Notes under the pieces: generated by a model
What the model was told of the DNA's origin: nothing
The model's database searches: none
Seen by the model: only the letters and a program-made list of their open reading frames with translations
Shown: piece after piece, positions 53,664 to 63,239 of the stretch
How the letters are laid out: every line of letters begins with the position of its first letter
Position numbering within the stretch: position 1 is the stretch's first letter
Assembly: GCF_019976975.1 (NCBI RefSeq)
Contig: NZ_AP024630.1
Coordinates: 124,001-188,000 of the forward strand
Direction of reading: 5' to 3'
Source of the DNA: Arthrobacter sp. NtRootA1
Lineage (GTDB): Bacteria; Actinomycetota; Actinomycetes; Actinomycetales; Micrococcaceae
DNA length: 64,000 bases
Position numbers and translations under genes: made by a program

Positions 53664-54668
53664 ATGGCCGTCACCATGAACGACGTCGCGCGGGCCGCAG
53701 GGGTCTCGTTGAAGACGGTTTCCAACGTCATCAACGATTACGAGTTCATCCGGCCTGCTACCAAGCAACGCGTCCTGGATGCGATCGAAGAACTCGGATA
53801 CGAAACCAACCTGACGGCCCGCAGCCTCCGTTCCGGCAAGACCAGCATGCTCGGGCTGGTGCTGGCCGACCTCTCGGTTCCGTACTATGCCGAGCTCGCC
53901 TCGGACATCATGAAGGCTGCGTGGGCGCGCGGATACCGGGTCCTCGTCGAGCAGTCCGGCAACGAGGCCGACCACGAAAAATCTGCACTTCAAGGCCAGT
54001 TCCGCAGCCTCACCGACGGGCTCCTCTTCATCCCGCTGTCGCTGGATGCCGAGCAAATCATCCGGGCCGCCGGCAAGAAACCGTTGGTCCTGCTGGGCGA
54101 ATTCGTGCAGGACCCGCGGCTGGACATGGTCCTCATCCAAAATCACGAGGCATCAGCGGCCGTCACCGCGCACCTGCTGGCGGGAGGCCGCCGTCGTATA
54201 GCCGTTTTGGGCGCGCACGACGGCGACACAACCGGCAGTAACGGCCTGCGCCTTAACGGCTACAAGGCTGCGCTCGCTGCCGCCGGTGTGGAGTATGACC
54301 CGGCCCTCGTGATCGGCTGCGAGTGGCGGCGCGACGGCGGTGCGGACGCGATCGCGAGGCTGCTGGACAGCGGGGTTGCATTTGACGCCGTGTTCGGTTT
54401 GAACGACGTCGTTGCCTTGGGGGCGTTGCACGAGCTCCTTGTCCGCGGCAAGCGGGTTCCGGACGAAATAGCGGTTGCGGGGTTCGACGACATCGACGAA
54501 GCGCGCTTCGCATCGCCGTCGTTGACCACAGTGGAGCCTGGCCGCGCGGAAATTGCGGAGCGCGCAGTCGAACTCCTCATCAACAGGATCGAAGGCAAAG
54601 GTTCTGCTGACAAAGTGGAGCAGCCGGAAGCGGAGTTCTCGCTGCGCGTCAGGCAGTCCGCGCCGTAG
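53664..54668 (+). CDS. LacI-family transcriptional regulator
   Basis: A 334-residue repressor. The N-terminal HTH and hinge read TMNDVARAAGVSLKTVSNVI and YETNLTARSLRSGKTSMLGL; the rest is a periplasmic-binding-protein-like domain with VAVAGFDDIDEARFASPSLT-type end (IAVAGFDDIDEARFASPSLT). It binds DNA as a dimer and responds to a small ligand, probably a sugar. ATG 53664 follows AAGGGG. The next gene starts 18 nt after its stop, so the two are likely an operon. Confidence 0.92.
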   Translation: MAVTMNDVARAAGVSLKTVSNVINDYEFIRPATKQRVLDAIEELGYETNLTARSLRSGKTSMLGLVLADLSVPYYAELASDIMKAAWARGYRVLVEQSGNEADHEKSALQGQFRSLTDGLLFIPLSLDAEQIIRAAGKKPLVLLGEFVQDPRLDMVLIQNHEASAAVTAHLLAGGRRRIAVLGAHDGDTTGSNGLRLNGYKAALAAAGVEYDPALVIGCEWRRDGGADAIARLLDSGVAFDAVFGLNDVVALGALHELLVRGKRVPDEIAVAGFDDIDEARFASPSLTTVEPGRAEIAERAVELLINRIEGKGSADKVEQPEAEFSLRVRQSAP

Positions 54669-54686
54669 GACGTTACTGTTCTAAGA

Positions 54687-55790
54687 ATGAACCAAGCAGT
54701 CCCCGACGGAATTCTCACGCCAGCCATCATGATCGACGTCGATGTCCTCGACCGCAATATCCAACGCATGGCATCGAGCATGCTGAGCAGGGGACTGAGG
54801 CTCCGTCCCCATGTGAAGACACACAAGACGCTGGAGATCGCAGCCAAGCAGCTTGCGGCCGGAGCGGTTGGGCTCACGGTGGCGACGATCGGGGAGGCCG
54901 AGGTCTTTGCGGCCGGGGGCGCCACGGATATTTTCATCGCCTACCCGCTGTGGGTTGAAGCGCACCACGCGGAGCGGCTGCGGAAGCTTGCCAACACTTG
55001 TGCCATCACTGTGGGCACCGATTCAGCGGAAAGCGCGACGGCGATGGGCCGCCAGTTGGGTGCCGATGCCAGGAGTATTGATGTCCTGATCGAAGTGGAC
55101 AGCGGGCATCACCGCAGCGGGGTGCTGCCCGGAGAAGTGGTGGACGTTGCCCGCGCGGCCGCAGCAAGCGGCCTGAACATTGCGGGCGTCTTCACATTCC
55201 CCGGACACAGTTACAAGCCGGGAATGCCAAGGGATGCAGCGGGTAACGAGAACGACGCCCTCGGCCGTGCTTCCGCTGCACTGGAACGCGCCGGCTTTGA
55301 GGTCCGCACCATCAGCGGCGGCTCCACCCCGACCGCATTGCTCGACGCCGAAACCCTGGCCACGGAATTGCGCCCAGGCGTCTATGTTTTCGGTGATGCC
55401 CAACAGCTTGAACTGGAACGGTGCACGTGGGATGACATCGCGCTGACCGTCGCTGCGACTGTTGTCAGCCGCCACGAGTCCGACGGCGGGAATGTCCGGC
55501 GGGTGGTTGTGGACGCGGGCAGCAAGATCCTGGGCAGCGACCGTCCGGACTGGGCCACCGGATATGGGCGCCTGCCCGAATACCGGGAGGCCCGGATTAC
55601 AGCGCTCTCTGAACACCACGCCACCGTTGTCTGGCCGGACTCCGAGGAGTTGCCGGCACTAGGCACGCGGCTCAGGCTGATCCCGAACCACGTTTGCCTG
55701 GCCATGAACCTCGTGGACGAGGTCACTGTGGTTCGTGAGGGCGCAGTGGTGGACACGTGGAAGGTCGCCGCCCGCGGGCGGAACAATTAG
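54687..55790 (+). CDS. D-threonine aldolase / D-serine dehydratase-like PLP enzyme
   Basis: A 367-residue fold-type III PLP enzyme of the alanine-racemase-like barrel family. PLP would bind Lys44 in LRPHVKTHKT. The C-terminal metal site, typical of D-threonine aldolase and eukaryotic-type D-serine dehydratase, is present as His335-x-Cys337 in IPNHVCLAMN. VFTFPGHSYKPG and TISGGSTPTALL are conserved loops. The substrate is probably a D-3-hydroxy amino acid. It is likely co-transcribed with the LacI regulator. Start ATG 54687. Confidence 0.82.
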   Translation: MNQAVPDGILTPAIMIDVDVLDRNIQRMASSMLSRGLRLRPHVKTHKTLEIAAKQLAAGAVGLTVATIGEAEVFAAGGATDIFIAYPLWVEAHHAERLRKLANTCAITVGTDSAESATAMGRQLGADARSIDVLIEVDSGHHRSGVLPGEVVDVARAAAASGLNIAGVFTFPGHSYKPGMPRDAAGNENDALGRASAALERAGFEVRTISGGSTPTALLDAETLATELRPGVYVFGDAQQLELERCTWDDIALTVAATVVSRHESDGGNVRRVVVDAGSKILGSDRPDWATGYGRLPEYREARITALSEHHATVVWPDSEELPALGTRLRLIPNHVCLAMNLVDEVTVVREGAVVDTWKVAARGRNN

Positions 55791-55854
55791 TTCATCGGGC
55801 TTAAGACTGTGGCGACGGGTTGATTTACCCGCCGCCACAGCAACTGCCGTTCCC

Positions 55855-56814
55855 TTAGCTGATGGGAGTAGGCGGTTGTTCACCTTTGAGCACAGCGAGT
55901 GTGTTGTCCGCCGCGAGTACTGCCATGGCAGTGCGTGTTTCCACCGTGGCGGAGCCGAGGTGAGGTACGAGCGTCACGTTTTCCAACTCCAGCAACCACG
56001 GATGCACCTTGGGCTCCTGTTCGAAGACATCCAGGCCTGCGCCCGCGATCTGTCCTTCGCGAAGCGCAAGGGCCAGTGCTGCTTCGTCGACGATTGGACC
56101 CCGCGCAGTGTTGACCAGGTAGGCGGTGTCCTTCATCGCTTCCAGTTGTTCGGCGCCGATCAGGTGATGCGTGGCCGGTCCGTACGGACAGTGCAGGGAC
56201 ACGACGTCGGAAATGGTCAGCAATTCGTCCAGTTCCACCCGGCGTGCACCGAGTTCCGCGGCGATGGCGGGGTCGATTTCACTGCGGGACTGGTAGACGA
56301 TTTCCATACCGAAGGCCTTGGCCCGGCGTGCGGTGGCTTGGCCGATGCCACCCATGCCGACGATGCCCAAGGTCTTGCCCTGCAGGCTGCTGCCGAGCAG
56401 GAAGAACATTCCCCACTTCCAGGCCTGGCCGGAACGGATGAGCCGTTCCCCTTCGCCGAGCCGCCGCGTGGCCATGAGGATGAGGCCGAGGGCGATGTCG
56501 GCCGTGGCGTCAATGAGCACGCCAGGCGTGTTCGTGGCAACTACGCCCCGTTCGGTGCAGGCGGGGACATCGATGTTGTCATAGCCAACAGCTACGTTCG
56601 CAACCACTTTGAGCTGCGGGCCGGCGGCGTCCAGCAGTTCAGGGTCAATGCGCTCAGTCAGCAGGCTCACGATGGCATCGGCTCCTGCCACCCGCCGCAG
56701 AAGTTCCTGGCGGCTGATGGAGTCCGAGCCCTCCCAAGCATCCACCTCGTGCTCGGCGCGGAGCTTCTGGAGCGCGGGTTCGGGTACGCGTCCGGTGACG
56801 ACTACGCGGCTCAT
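55855..56814 (-). CDS. D-isomer-specific 2-hydroxyacid dehydrogenase
   Basis: A 319-residue NAD(P)-dependent enzyme that reduces 2-keto acids, close to glyoxylate/hydroxypyruvate reductases. The Rossmann loop is GIVGMGGIGQATARRAKAFG. The active site has Arg in NTARGPIVDE, Glu in LDVFEQEP and His285 in VPHLGS. ATG 56814 overlaps the TGA of the aminotransferase gene (ATGA), which decides this start. Co-translation with an aminotransferase suggests that it reduces the keto acid the aminotransferase makes. Confidence 0.9.
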   Translation of the reverse strand: MSRVVVTGRVPEPALQKLRAEHEVDAWEGSDSISRQELLRRVAGADAIVSLLTERIDPELLDAAGPQLKVVANVAVGYDNIDVPACTERGVVATNTPGVLIDATADIALGLILMATRRLGEGERLIRSGQAWKWGMFFLLGSSLQGKTLGIVGMGGIGQATARRAKAFGMEIVYQSRSEIDPAIAAELGARRVELDELLTISDVVSLHCPYGPATHHLIGAEQLEAMKDTAYLVNTARGPIVDEAALALALREGQIAGAGLDVFEQEPKVHPWLLELENVTLVPHLGSATVETRTAMAVLAADNTLAVLKGEQPPTPIS

Positions 56815-58010
56815 GCCGTCTCGATCCATTCACGCAGGCGGCCCAGGCCATCGCGGATGTCTGGCACTTCGATGCCCGAGTACGCGAGCCTGATGTACTG
56901 CCGCTCCTCGCCGGGCAGGCGCCGGCCGAAGTGTTCACGCGTGCAGAACGAAACCCCGGTCTTGTAGAGTGCGTCGCTGGCGAAGTCGCCCACTGCCGAG
57001 TACCCCAAACGAGCCATGGCTTCGGTGACGTCGGGGAACAGGTAGAACGTGGACTGCGGAACTGCCACGCTCATTCCCGGGATGGCATTGACGATCCCGC
57101 ATGCGGTATCCCGGCGTTCCTTCAGGATGTCCAGCATCTGCTGCACTGGTTCCTGGGGGCCACGAAGAGCTTCGATGCCGGCCCACTGCACGTAGTGGGT
57201 GGTGCATGATTCATCGTTCGTGTTGAGCGTGCTGAGCACCTTCGCGATTTCAAGCGGGGCAACGGCACAGCCGAGCCGGGAGCCCGTCATGGCGAACTTC
57301 TTGCTGAACGTGTAGAGAATGACGGTGCGCTCGGCCATGCCCGGAAGGGAGGCAATCGAGCTCGAGACTCCTTCATAGCGTGTCTCGAAGTAGGCCTCAT
57401 CGGAAAGCACCCAGAGATCGTGCTCCTGCGCGATCTGTGCGATGGCCTCGCGTTCGGAGGCCGTCGATTCGGCAGAGATGGGGTTCTGCAGGTCGTTGTA
57501 GATGATCGCGGCTGTGTTCGGGGTGATTGATGCCCGCACCTGGTCGAGGTCGATCGCGAAACCGTCACTTGTGGGCACGTAGCGGTACGGCACAGCGGTG
57601 CCGCCGAGGTATTCGATCTGGGATTCGTAGATCGGGAACCCGGGGTTGGGGTAGAGCACCTCCTGGCCGGGGTTCATGACGGCCTGCAGGAACTTGGTGA
57701 TAACGGGCTTACCGCCGGTCATCACCACCACGTTGTCGGGGGAGAATTCCATCCCGCGCCGTGCGCCGAGGTCTTCGGCGAGGGCTTCCCGAAGCTGGGG
57801 GATACCGGGACCGGGGCAGTAGCCCGTGTAGCCATCGGTGATTGCCTTGTTCATGGCCTCAACGATGTGAGGGGCCGTTGGGATATTGATGTCGCCAAGG
57901 TGGAAGGGGTACACCAGGTTCCCTTTGGCCTTCCAAGCGGCAGCGGCCTGCGCCACGCTGAACGCAGTTTCGGTGCCCAGGCGTTCGAGCCGGTGTGCGA
58001 GTTTCTGCAT
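56811..58010 (-). CDS. PLP-dependent aminotransferase, class I/II
   Basis: A 399-residue fold-type I aminotransferase. YTGYCPGPGIPQLREALAED is the N-terminal substrate loop, NDLQNPISAES and LWVLSDEAYFETRY place the PLP ring-binding Asn and Asp, and TFSKKFAMTGSRLG has the Schiff-base Lys237. Arg in QYIRLAYSG would bind the carboxylate. The amino donor is unknown. First gene of the operon with the hydroxyacid dehydrogenase. Start ATG 58010, GAGGAG 11 nt upstream, AT-rich promoter region behind. Confidence 0.9.
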   Translation of the reverse strand: MQKLAHRLERLGTETAFSVAQAAAAWKAKGNLVYPFHLGDINIPTAPHIVEAMNKAITDGYTGYCPGPGIPQLREALAEDLGARRGMEFSPDNVVVMTGGKPVITKFLQAVMNPGQEVLYPNPGFPIYESQIEYLGGTAVPYRYVPTSDGFAIDLDQVRASITPNTAAIIYNDLQNPISAESTASEREAIAQIAQEHDLWVLSDEAYFETRYEGVSSSIASLPGMAERTVILYTFSKKFAMTGSRLGCAVAPLEIAKVLSTLNTNDESCTTHYVQWAGIEALRGPQEPVQQMLDILKERRDTACGIVNAIPGMSVAVPQSTFYLFPDVTEAMARLGYSAVGDFASDALYKTGVSFCTREHFGRRLPGEERQYIRLAYSGIEVPDIRDGLGRLREWIETA

Positions 58011-58062
58011 GAGCTGTTTAACTCCTCATCGAGCTGATCACGGTGTAACGTGAAGTACTCAA

Positions 58063-58085
58063 CTAGTATATTAGTGATGTATTAG
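58063..58085. promoter_or_regulatory. Palindromic operator-like site before the aminotransferase operon
   Basis: CTAGTATATTAG (58063-58074) is palindromic at most positions, and its right half is repeated as TATTAG (58080-58085). The region is much more AT-rich than its surroundings. It lies between divergent genes and resembles GntR-type operators. No regulator of that type is seen in the window. Confidence 0.4.
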
Positions 58086-58165
58086 GCTTGTCTATGGATA
58101 GGCCGGACTAAAACACAGCCCAAAGCGACTCCCCTCATGCCCGCTGATCTGCCACACTCAGCCCT

Positions 58166-58786
58166 ATGCAGTCGTTGTTCGACGGACTCCTTCACGCCAG
58201 CCCACTGGTGGTGATCTGCATAGTCTTCGCGTTGGTCTTCGCCGAGGATGCCTTGTTTATCGGCTTCGTGATTCCAGGCGAAACCGCCGCGGTGGTAGGG
58301 GGAGTCTTCGCCAGCCGGGGTGATCTTCCCTTATGGGGAATGATCCTGGTTGTCATCTCCGCAGCCATCCTCGGTGACACAGTCGGCTACGAGATCGGCA
58401 AGCACCTCGGCCCACGGATCATGGCCCTGAAACTCCTGGACAAGAGAAGGGCTCAGCTCCAAAAGGCCGAAGATTTCCTTGCCCGCCGCGGCGGCCTAGC
58501 CGTGTTCCTCGGCCGCTTCACAGCCTTTTTCCGCGCAGTCATGCCCGCGCTCGCAGGGCTCAGTCGAATGCCATACCGCCGCTTTGCGATCTGGAACTTC
58601 ACCGGCGGCATCATCTGGGGTGGCCTGTTCGTGACACTCGGATTCGTCGCGGGCAACTCGTACGAGGAATTAGCCCATGCCGTGGGGCGGGGCGCCGCAG
58701 TGGTGGTGGGCGTCGTCGTGGTTGTCATCCTGGGCGTGTGGCAGTTCCGAAAACATCGAGCGGCGGCCAAACCCACAGCTGACTGA
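58166..58786 (+). CDS. DedA-family membrane protein
   Basis: A 206-residue membrane protein. FAEDALFIGFVIPGETAAVVGG is the first re-entrant region. The DedA signature is GRFTAFFRAVMPALAGLSRM, with the conserved Arg residues, followed by a WNFTGGIIWGGLFVTLGFVAG helix pair. DedA proteins are thought to move lipid carriers such as undecaprenyl phosphate and to support membrane homeostasis. Start ATG 58166. It is a single gene ahead of the urease operon. Confidence 0.9.
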   Translation: MQSLFDGLLHASPLVVICIVFALVFAEDALFIGFVIPGETAAVVGGVFASRGDLPLWGMILVVISAAILGDTVGYEIGKHLGPRIMALKLLDKRRAQLQKAEDFLARRGGLAVFLGRFTAFFRAVMPALAGLSRMPYRRFAIWNFTGGIIWGGLFVTLGFVAGNSYEELAHAVGRGAAVVVGVVVVVILGVWQFRKHRAAAKPTAD

Positions 58787-58880
58787 GACTCTCTGGAAAC
58801 GTAGCCGAAACTTCCAGTCCTTACGCTGATCACAAACTGTCCCTACGTGCGCACCCCAGTAGCAGCTTGGAGGAGAATCA

Positions 58881-59183
58881 ATGCATCTTTTGCCCCGTGA
58901 GCAGGAAAAACTCATGATCGTGGTGGCTGCTGACCTGGCCAGGCGAAGGCAGGCGCGCGGATTGAAGCTGAATTATCCCGAAGCCATCGCGATCATCAGC
59001 TACGAGCTCATCGAGGGCGCGCGGGACGGCAAATCCGTTGCGGAACTCATGAGCTGCGGAACCACGCTGCTGCGTCGCGAAGACGTCATGGAAGGCGTGC
59101 CCGAGATGATCCACGACGTCCAAATCGAGGCCACATTTCCCGACGGCACCAAGCTCGTCACTGTCCACAACCCCATTCGATAG
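58881..59183 (+). CDS. ureA: Urease gamma subunit
   Basis: A 100-residue small structural subunit of nickel urease, which splits urea to ammonia and carbon dioxide. [40 protein letters not shown] and [20 protein letters not shown] are characteristic. GGAGGAG lies 5 nt before ATG 58881. First gene of ureABCEFGD; ureB starts 8 nt after its stop. No nitrogen-regulator site is obvious upstream. Confidence 0.96.
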   Translation: MHLLPREQEKLMIVVAADLARRRQARGLKLNYPEAIAIISYELIEGARDGKSVAELMSCGTTLLRREDVMEGVPEMIHDVQIEATFPDGTKLVTVHNPIR

Positions 59184-59191
59184 GAGCCCCC

Positions 59192-59560
59192 ATGATCCCC
59201 GGTGAATACAGGCTCCGCCCCGAGCCGGTCGCCTGCAACAGCGGCCGTGAGGCGATCGCCGTCGAGGTTGTCAATCGAGGTGACCGGCCCGTCCAGATCG
59301 GCTCGCACTACCACTTCGCCGAGGCCAACCGTGCCCTGGAGTTTGACCGTGAAGCGGCTTATGGCCGGCGTCTGGACATCCCTGCCGGTACCGCAGCCCG
59401 CTTCGAACCCGGCGACAAGAAGACCATTAACCTGGTGGAGTTGGCAGGTTTCCGCGAAGTTTTCGGCTTGAGCAACGCTGTCAATGGAAAGCTCGACGGC
59501 GGAACACGCCTTGGCGGGACCGCTCGCCCGGGCGTAGCCATGGAAGGAGACGCCGAGTGA
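59192..59560 (+). CDS. ureB: Urease beta subunit
   Basis: A 122-residue beta subunit. [40 protein letters not shown] and [20 protein letters not shown] are the standard conserved segments. ATG 59192 follows AGGAG. The stop overlaps the GTG of ureC by 3 nt (GTGA), so ureB and ureC are co-translated. Confidence 0.96.
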   Translation: MIPGEYRLRPEPVACNSGREAIAVEVVNRGDRPVQIGSHYHFAEANRALEFDREAAYGRRLDIPAGTAARFEPGDKKTINLVELAGFREVFGLSNAVNGKLDGGTRLGGTARPGVAMEGDAE

Positions 59561-61287
59561 GCTTCGAACTTCCCCGCCGGCAATACGCCGAGCTGTACGG
59601 CCCAACGACAGGTGACGCCATCCGTCTGGCAGACACCGAACTCTTCCTCGAAATCGAGAAGGACTACACGGTCTACGGGGAAGAAGTAGTCTTCGGCGGC
59701 GGCAAAGTAATCCGCGATGGCATGGGCCAAAACGGCCAGGCGACGCGCTCGGACGACATCCCGGACACCGTCATCACCAACGTCATCGTCCTGGACTACT
59801 CAGGAATCTATAAAGCCGATGTCGCCCTGAAGGACGGCCACATTTTCAAGATCGGCAAAGCGGGCAACCCCCAGATCATGGACGGCGTGGACATCGTGAT
59901 CGGTGCCAGCACGGAGATCATCGCCGGCGAACGGAAAATCCTCACAGCTGGCGGCATCGACACCCACATCCACTTCATTTCCCCCGAACAGGTTCCCACC
60001 GCACTCTGCAGCGGCGTCACCACGATGGTGGGCGGCGGCACCGGGCCTGCGGAAGGAACCAAAGCCACCACCATCACGCCCGGATCCTGGCATATCTCGC
60101 GGATGCTCCAGGCCGCCGAAGGGCTCCCCATCAACATCGGCCTGTTAGGTAAAGGCCATGCATCCGCCGTCGAGCCCCTCGCAGAGCAGATCCGCGCTGG
60201 TGCCGTAGGCCTGAAAGTCCATGAGGATTGGGGCTCCACCACGTCCTCCATCGACATGTCCCTGCGCGTGGCCGACGAATACGACGTCCAGGTGGCGATT
60301 CACACCGACACCCTCAACGAGTGCGGGTTCGTGGAAGACACCATCAATGCGATCGACGGCCGTGTGATCCACACCTTCCACACCGAGGGTGCCGGTGGCG
60401 GCCACGCGCCGGACATCATCAAGATTGCCGGGCTGCCCAACGTATTACCCGCGTCCACCAACCCCACGTTGCCGTACACCAAGAACACCATTGAAGAGCA
60501 CCTGGACATGCTCATGGTCTGCCACCACCTCAACCCGGACATCCCGGAAGACGTGGCCTTCGCAGACTCCCGCATCCGCGCGGAAACCATCGCAGCCGAG
60601 GACGTCCTGCACGATCTTGGCGTCTTCGCCATCACATCCTCGGACTCCCAGGCAATGGGCCGCGTTGGTGAAGTGATCACCAGGACCTGGCAAGTGGCTG
60701 ATGCCATGAAACGGCAACGCGGGGTACTTCAGGATCCGTCCGGCGCTGTGCATGGTGCTGCAGATTCGGACAACTTCCGCCTCAAGCGCTACGTCGCCAA
60801 ATACACCATCAACCCCGCCATCGCACAGGGCATGGCCGACGTCATCGGCTCCGTGGAAGAAGGGAAATTCGCCGACCTGGTGTTGTGGGACCCCGCCTTC
60901 TTTGGAGTGAAACCCGAACTCGTCATCAAAGGCGGACAGATCGCCTACGCGCTCATGGGCGACTCCAATGCCTCCATTCCCACGCCCCAGCCCCGCACCA
61001 TGCGGCCCATGTTCGCAACCTACGGCAAGGCACTCCAGCAGACGTCCATCACCTTCCTCTCCAAGGCAGCGATCGACGCCGGGGTGCCGGCCGAGCTTGG
61101 CCTCGAACGGATCATCCGGCCCGTCACCGGCATCAGGAACCTGCGCAAAGCCGACCTGAAGTTCAACGGCGAAACCCCGGACATCGTCGTCGACCCCGAA
61201 ACCTACAAGGTGACAGTGGACGGCGTCGAAGCCACCTGCGAACCCTCCGACGTGCTGCCCATGGCGCAGCGCTACCACCTCTTCTAA
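59557..61287 (+). CDS. ureC: Urease alpha (catalytic) subunit
   Basis: A 576-residue catalytic subunit, a TIM-barrel amidohydrolase with two nickel ions. The ligands are all present: His137 and His139 (DTHIHF), the carbamylated Lys220 (GLKVHEDWG), His249, His275 ([12 protein letters not shown]) and Asp363 ([10 protein letters not shown]). The mobile flap has Cys322-His323 in MVCHHLNPD. Numbering is 3 above that of the Klebsiella enzyme. It starts with GTG 59557 overlapping the ureB stop. All key residues are intact, so an active urease is expected. Confidence 0.98.
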   Translation: MSFELPRRQYAELYGPTTGDAIRLADTELFLEIEKDYTVYGEEVVFGGGKVIRDGMGQNGQATRSDDIPDTVITNVIVLDYSGIYKADVALKDGHIFKIGKAGNPQIMDGVDIVIGASTEIIAGERKILTAGGIDTHIHFISPEQVPTALCSGVTTMVGGGTGPAEGTKATTITPGSWHISRMLQAAEGLPINIGLLGKGHASAVEPLAEQIRAGAVGLKVHEDWGSTTSSIDMSLRVADEYDVQVAIHTDTLNECGFVEDTINAIDGRVIHTFHTEGAGGGHAPDIIKIAGLPNVLPASTNPTLPYTKNTIEEHLDMLMVCHHLNPDIPEDVAFADSRIRAETIAAEDVLHDLGVFAITSSDSQAMGRVGEVITRTWQVADAMKRQRGVLQDPSGAVHGAADSDNFRLKRYVAKYTINPAIAQGMADVIGSVEEGKFADLVLWDPAFFGVKPELVIKGGQIAYALMGDSNASIPTPQPRTMRPMFATYGKALQQTSITFLSKAAIDAGVPAELGLERIIRPVTGIRNLRKADLKFNGETPDIVVDPETYKVTVDGVEATCEPSDVLPMAQRYHLF

Positions 61288-61303
61288 ACCCACAGGCGAC
61301 CCC

Positions 61304-61777
61304 GTGATCATCGAAAAAATCCTCGGCAACCTCCACGAACACCCCGACGCCTATGCCAGCCACCACAAAGAAAGAGTCGTCCTCCCCAGCGCACTGCTCG
61401 TCAAACGCATCCAACGCGTCACCACCGACCACGGCAAAGAACTCGGCATCCGCCTCCCCACCGGATCCGGCGACCTGCGCGACGGCGACATCCTCGCCGC
61501 CGACGACACCAACCTCATCGTCATCTCCGTGCTGCCCACCGACGTCCTCGTCATTGCCCCGCGGAGCATCCACGAAATGGGGGTCGTCGCACACTCCCTC
61601 GGCAACCGGCATCTGCAGGCACAGTTCTTCGACTCCCTGTCTGAGTACGGGGCCGACGTCATGGTGTGCCAGTATGACCACACCGTCGAGGACTATCTGA
61701 AGAGCGTCGGCGTCCCCTACGACAGGCAAGAGCGGGTCATGCCGGTGCCATTCCGCCATGCTGAGCATTCGCACTAA
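61304..61777 (+). CDS. ureE: Urease accessory protein UreE
   Basis: A 157-residue nickel-binding chaperone that supplies nickel to the UreDFG complex. An N-terminal peptide-binding domain ends near residue 70. The metal domain follows, with AHSLGNRHLQAQFFDSLSEY and VMVCQYDHTVEDYLKSVGVP. The C-terminus FRHAEHSH is a short His tail, much shorter than that of Klebsiella. GTG 61304 is 16 nt after ureC. Codons are C-rich. Confidence 0.93.
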   Translation: MIIEKILGNLHEHPDAYASHHKERVVLPSALLVKRIQRVTTDHGKELGIRLPTGSGDLRDGDILAADDTNLIVISVLPTDVLVIAPRSIHEMGVVAHSLGNRHLQAQFFDSLSEYGADVMVCQYDHTVEDYLKSVGVPYDRQERVMPVPFRHAEHSH

Positions 61778-61825
61778 TCCTCACACCCAAAGTCCGGGCG
61801 CACCTGTCGTGGTTGGCGAACCTTC

Positions 61826-61889
61826 GGCGGGTGATAGGGGCCGTGCCCGCTTCGCGATGCCCGCCACGCCGCGGCCCCTATCACCCGCC
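61826..61889. repeat. Palindromic repeat, family B, copy 1 (ureE-ureF gap)
   Basis: GGCGGGTGATAGGGGCC (61826-61842) is the exact complement of GGCCCCTATCACCCGCC (61873-61889), around the 30-nt loop 61843-61872 (GTGCCCGCTTCGCGATGCCC and so on). It occupies most of the 150 nt between ureE and ureF and would form a very strong hairpin in the operon mRNA. A copy with other arms is at 63264-63323. Confidence 0.85.
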
Positions 61890-61936
61890 TTCGCCTGTCG
61901 GGCCAGCGTCAGCCCTGCGGGCCAACGAGGTTGCCG

Positions 61937-62608
61937 ATGAGTGCGACATATCAGCTGGCTCTTCAACAATTGACGGACTCTGCGTTGCCTACGGGGGCGT
62001 TTGCTCATTCTTTGGGGTTTGAGGGCTACATCGAGCGTGGGCTTGTGGGGGATGCGGTTACGTTCAGCACTTGGCTCCATGCCTTCCTTGCGCAGCAGTT
62101 GACCTATTCGGATGGGTTGGCTGTGCGGTTCTTGTATGAGGGGGTGGATGTTGGTTTGTTGGATTCTGTTCTTTCTTCGCAGTTGTTGGCCCGGGAGGTG
62201 CGGGAGGTTTCTTTGAAAATGGGGGGACGGCTGCTGGAGATTGGTGGGGAGGTGTTTCCGTCGGCGGAGTTGGATCATTATCGGGATCTGGTTCGTGAGG
62301 GGGATGCTGTGGGGCATCAGCCCTTGGCCTTTGGCGTGATTGCTCGGTCATTGGGTGTTCCCTTTGAAGAGGCGCTTGCTGCGTATCTGTTTGCCACGGT
62401 TACTTCCCTGACGCAGAACGCCGTGCGCGCAATCCCGCTCGGACAGAACGCCGGGCAACGCGTACTTCGAGACGCGCACGACGCCGTTGCTGCCGCCGTC
62501 GAGGTTGTAGCACAACTGTGCTGGGACGACTTTGGGGCCGTGAGCCCCGGACTTGAAATTTCACAAATGCGGCACGAGCGGCAACGCGCCCGCATGTTCA
62601 TGAGCTAA
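61937..62608 (+). CDS. ureF: Urease accessory protein UreF
   Basis: A 223-residue all-helical accessory protein that works with UreD and UreG in urease activation. [20 protein letters not shown] is the family hallmark, with [20 protein letters not shown] and [15 protein letters not shown] at the end. ATG 61937 follows GAGG by 6 nt; a TTG two codons earlier is less likely. The first 150 codons or so are rich in TTG, GGG and GTT, unlike ureE and ureG; later codons return to the C-rich style. Confidence 0.94.
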   Translation: MSATYQLALQQLTDSALPTGAFAHSLGFEGYIERGLVGDAVTFSTWLHAFLAQQLTYSDGLAVRFLYEGVDVGLLDSVLSSQLLAREVREVSLKMGGRLLEIGGEVFPSAELDHYRDLVREGDAVGHQPLAFGVIARSLGVPFEEALAAYLFATVTSLTQNAVRAIPLGQNAGQRVLRDAHDAVAAAVEVVAQLCWDDFGAVSPGLEISQMRHERQRARMFMS

Positions 62609-62621
62609 CCCAGGAGGACAC

Positions 62622-63239
62622 ATGTCTGAACCCATCAAAATCGGCGTCGGGGGACCGGTCGGAGCCGGCAAGACACAACTCGTCGAGCGGATCACCCGGC
62701 ACATGAGCGGCGACATATCCATGGCCGCCATCACCAACGACATCTACACCATCGAAGACGCCAAAATCCTCGCGGCCAACGGCATCCTCCCCGAAGACCG
62801 CATCATCGGCGTCGAAACCGGCGGCTGCCCCCACACCGCAATCCGCGAAGACACCTCCATGAACACGGCAGCCATCGAAGAACTCAAAACCCGGCACCCC
62901 GACCTTCAAGTGATCTTCGTCGAATCCGGAGGAGACAACCTCTCAGCCACCTTCAGCCCCGAACTCGTCGACTTCTCCATCTACATCATCGACGTAGCCC
63001 AAGGCGAAAAAATCCCCCGCAAAGCCGGCCAAGGGATGATCAAATCCGACCTCTTCATCATCAACAAAACGGACCTCGCCCCCCACGTTGGAGCGGACCT
63101 CTCAGTGATGGAGCGGGACTCCAAGGAATTCCGCGGCAACAAGCCCTTCTGCTTCACGAACCTCAAAACGGACGAAGGGTTGGACGCCGTCGTGAACTGG
63201 ATCCGCCGGGACGTCCTGATGCTCGACTTGGCATCATGA
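62622..63239 (+). CDS. ureG: Urease accessory GTPase UreG
   Basis: A 205-residue SIMIBI-class GTPase that couples GTP hydrolysis to nickel delivery. The P-loop is [18 protein letters not shown], the nickel-binding Cys-Pro-His is in [17 protein letters not shown], and [17 protein letters not shown] and [14 protein letters not shown] are the G3/G4 regions. AGGAGG precedes ATG 62622. The stop overlaps the ureD start (ATGA). Confidence 0.96.
   Translation: MSEPIKIGVGGPVGAGKTQLVERITRHMSGDISMAAITNDIYTIEDAKILAANGILPEDRIIGVETGGCPHTAIREDTSMNTAAIEELKTRHPDLQVIFVESGGDNLSATFSPELVDFSIYIIDVAQGEKIPRKAGQGMIKSDLFIINKTDLAPHVGADLSVMERDSKEFRGNKPFCFTNLKTDEGLDAVVNWIRRDVLMLDLAS

Noticed and set aside
61758-61940. 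Small protein between ureE and ureF
   Set aside because: It overlaps the end of ureE and consists mostly of the family B palindrome; the similar residues in UreD come from the repeat.
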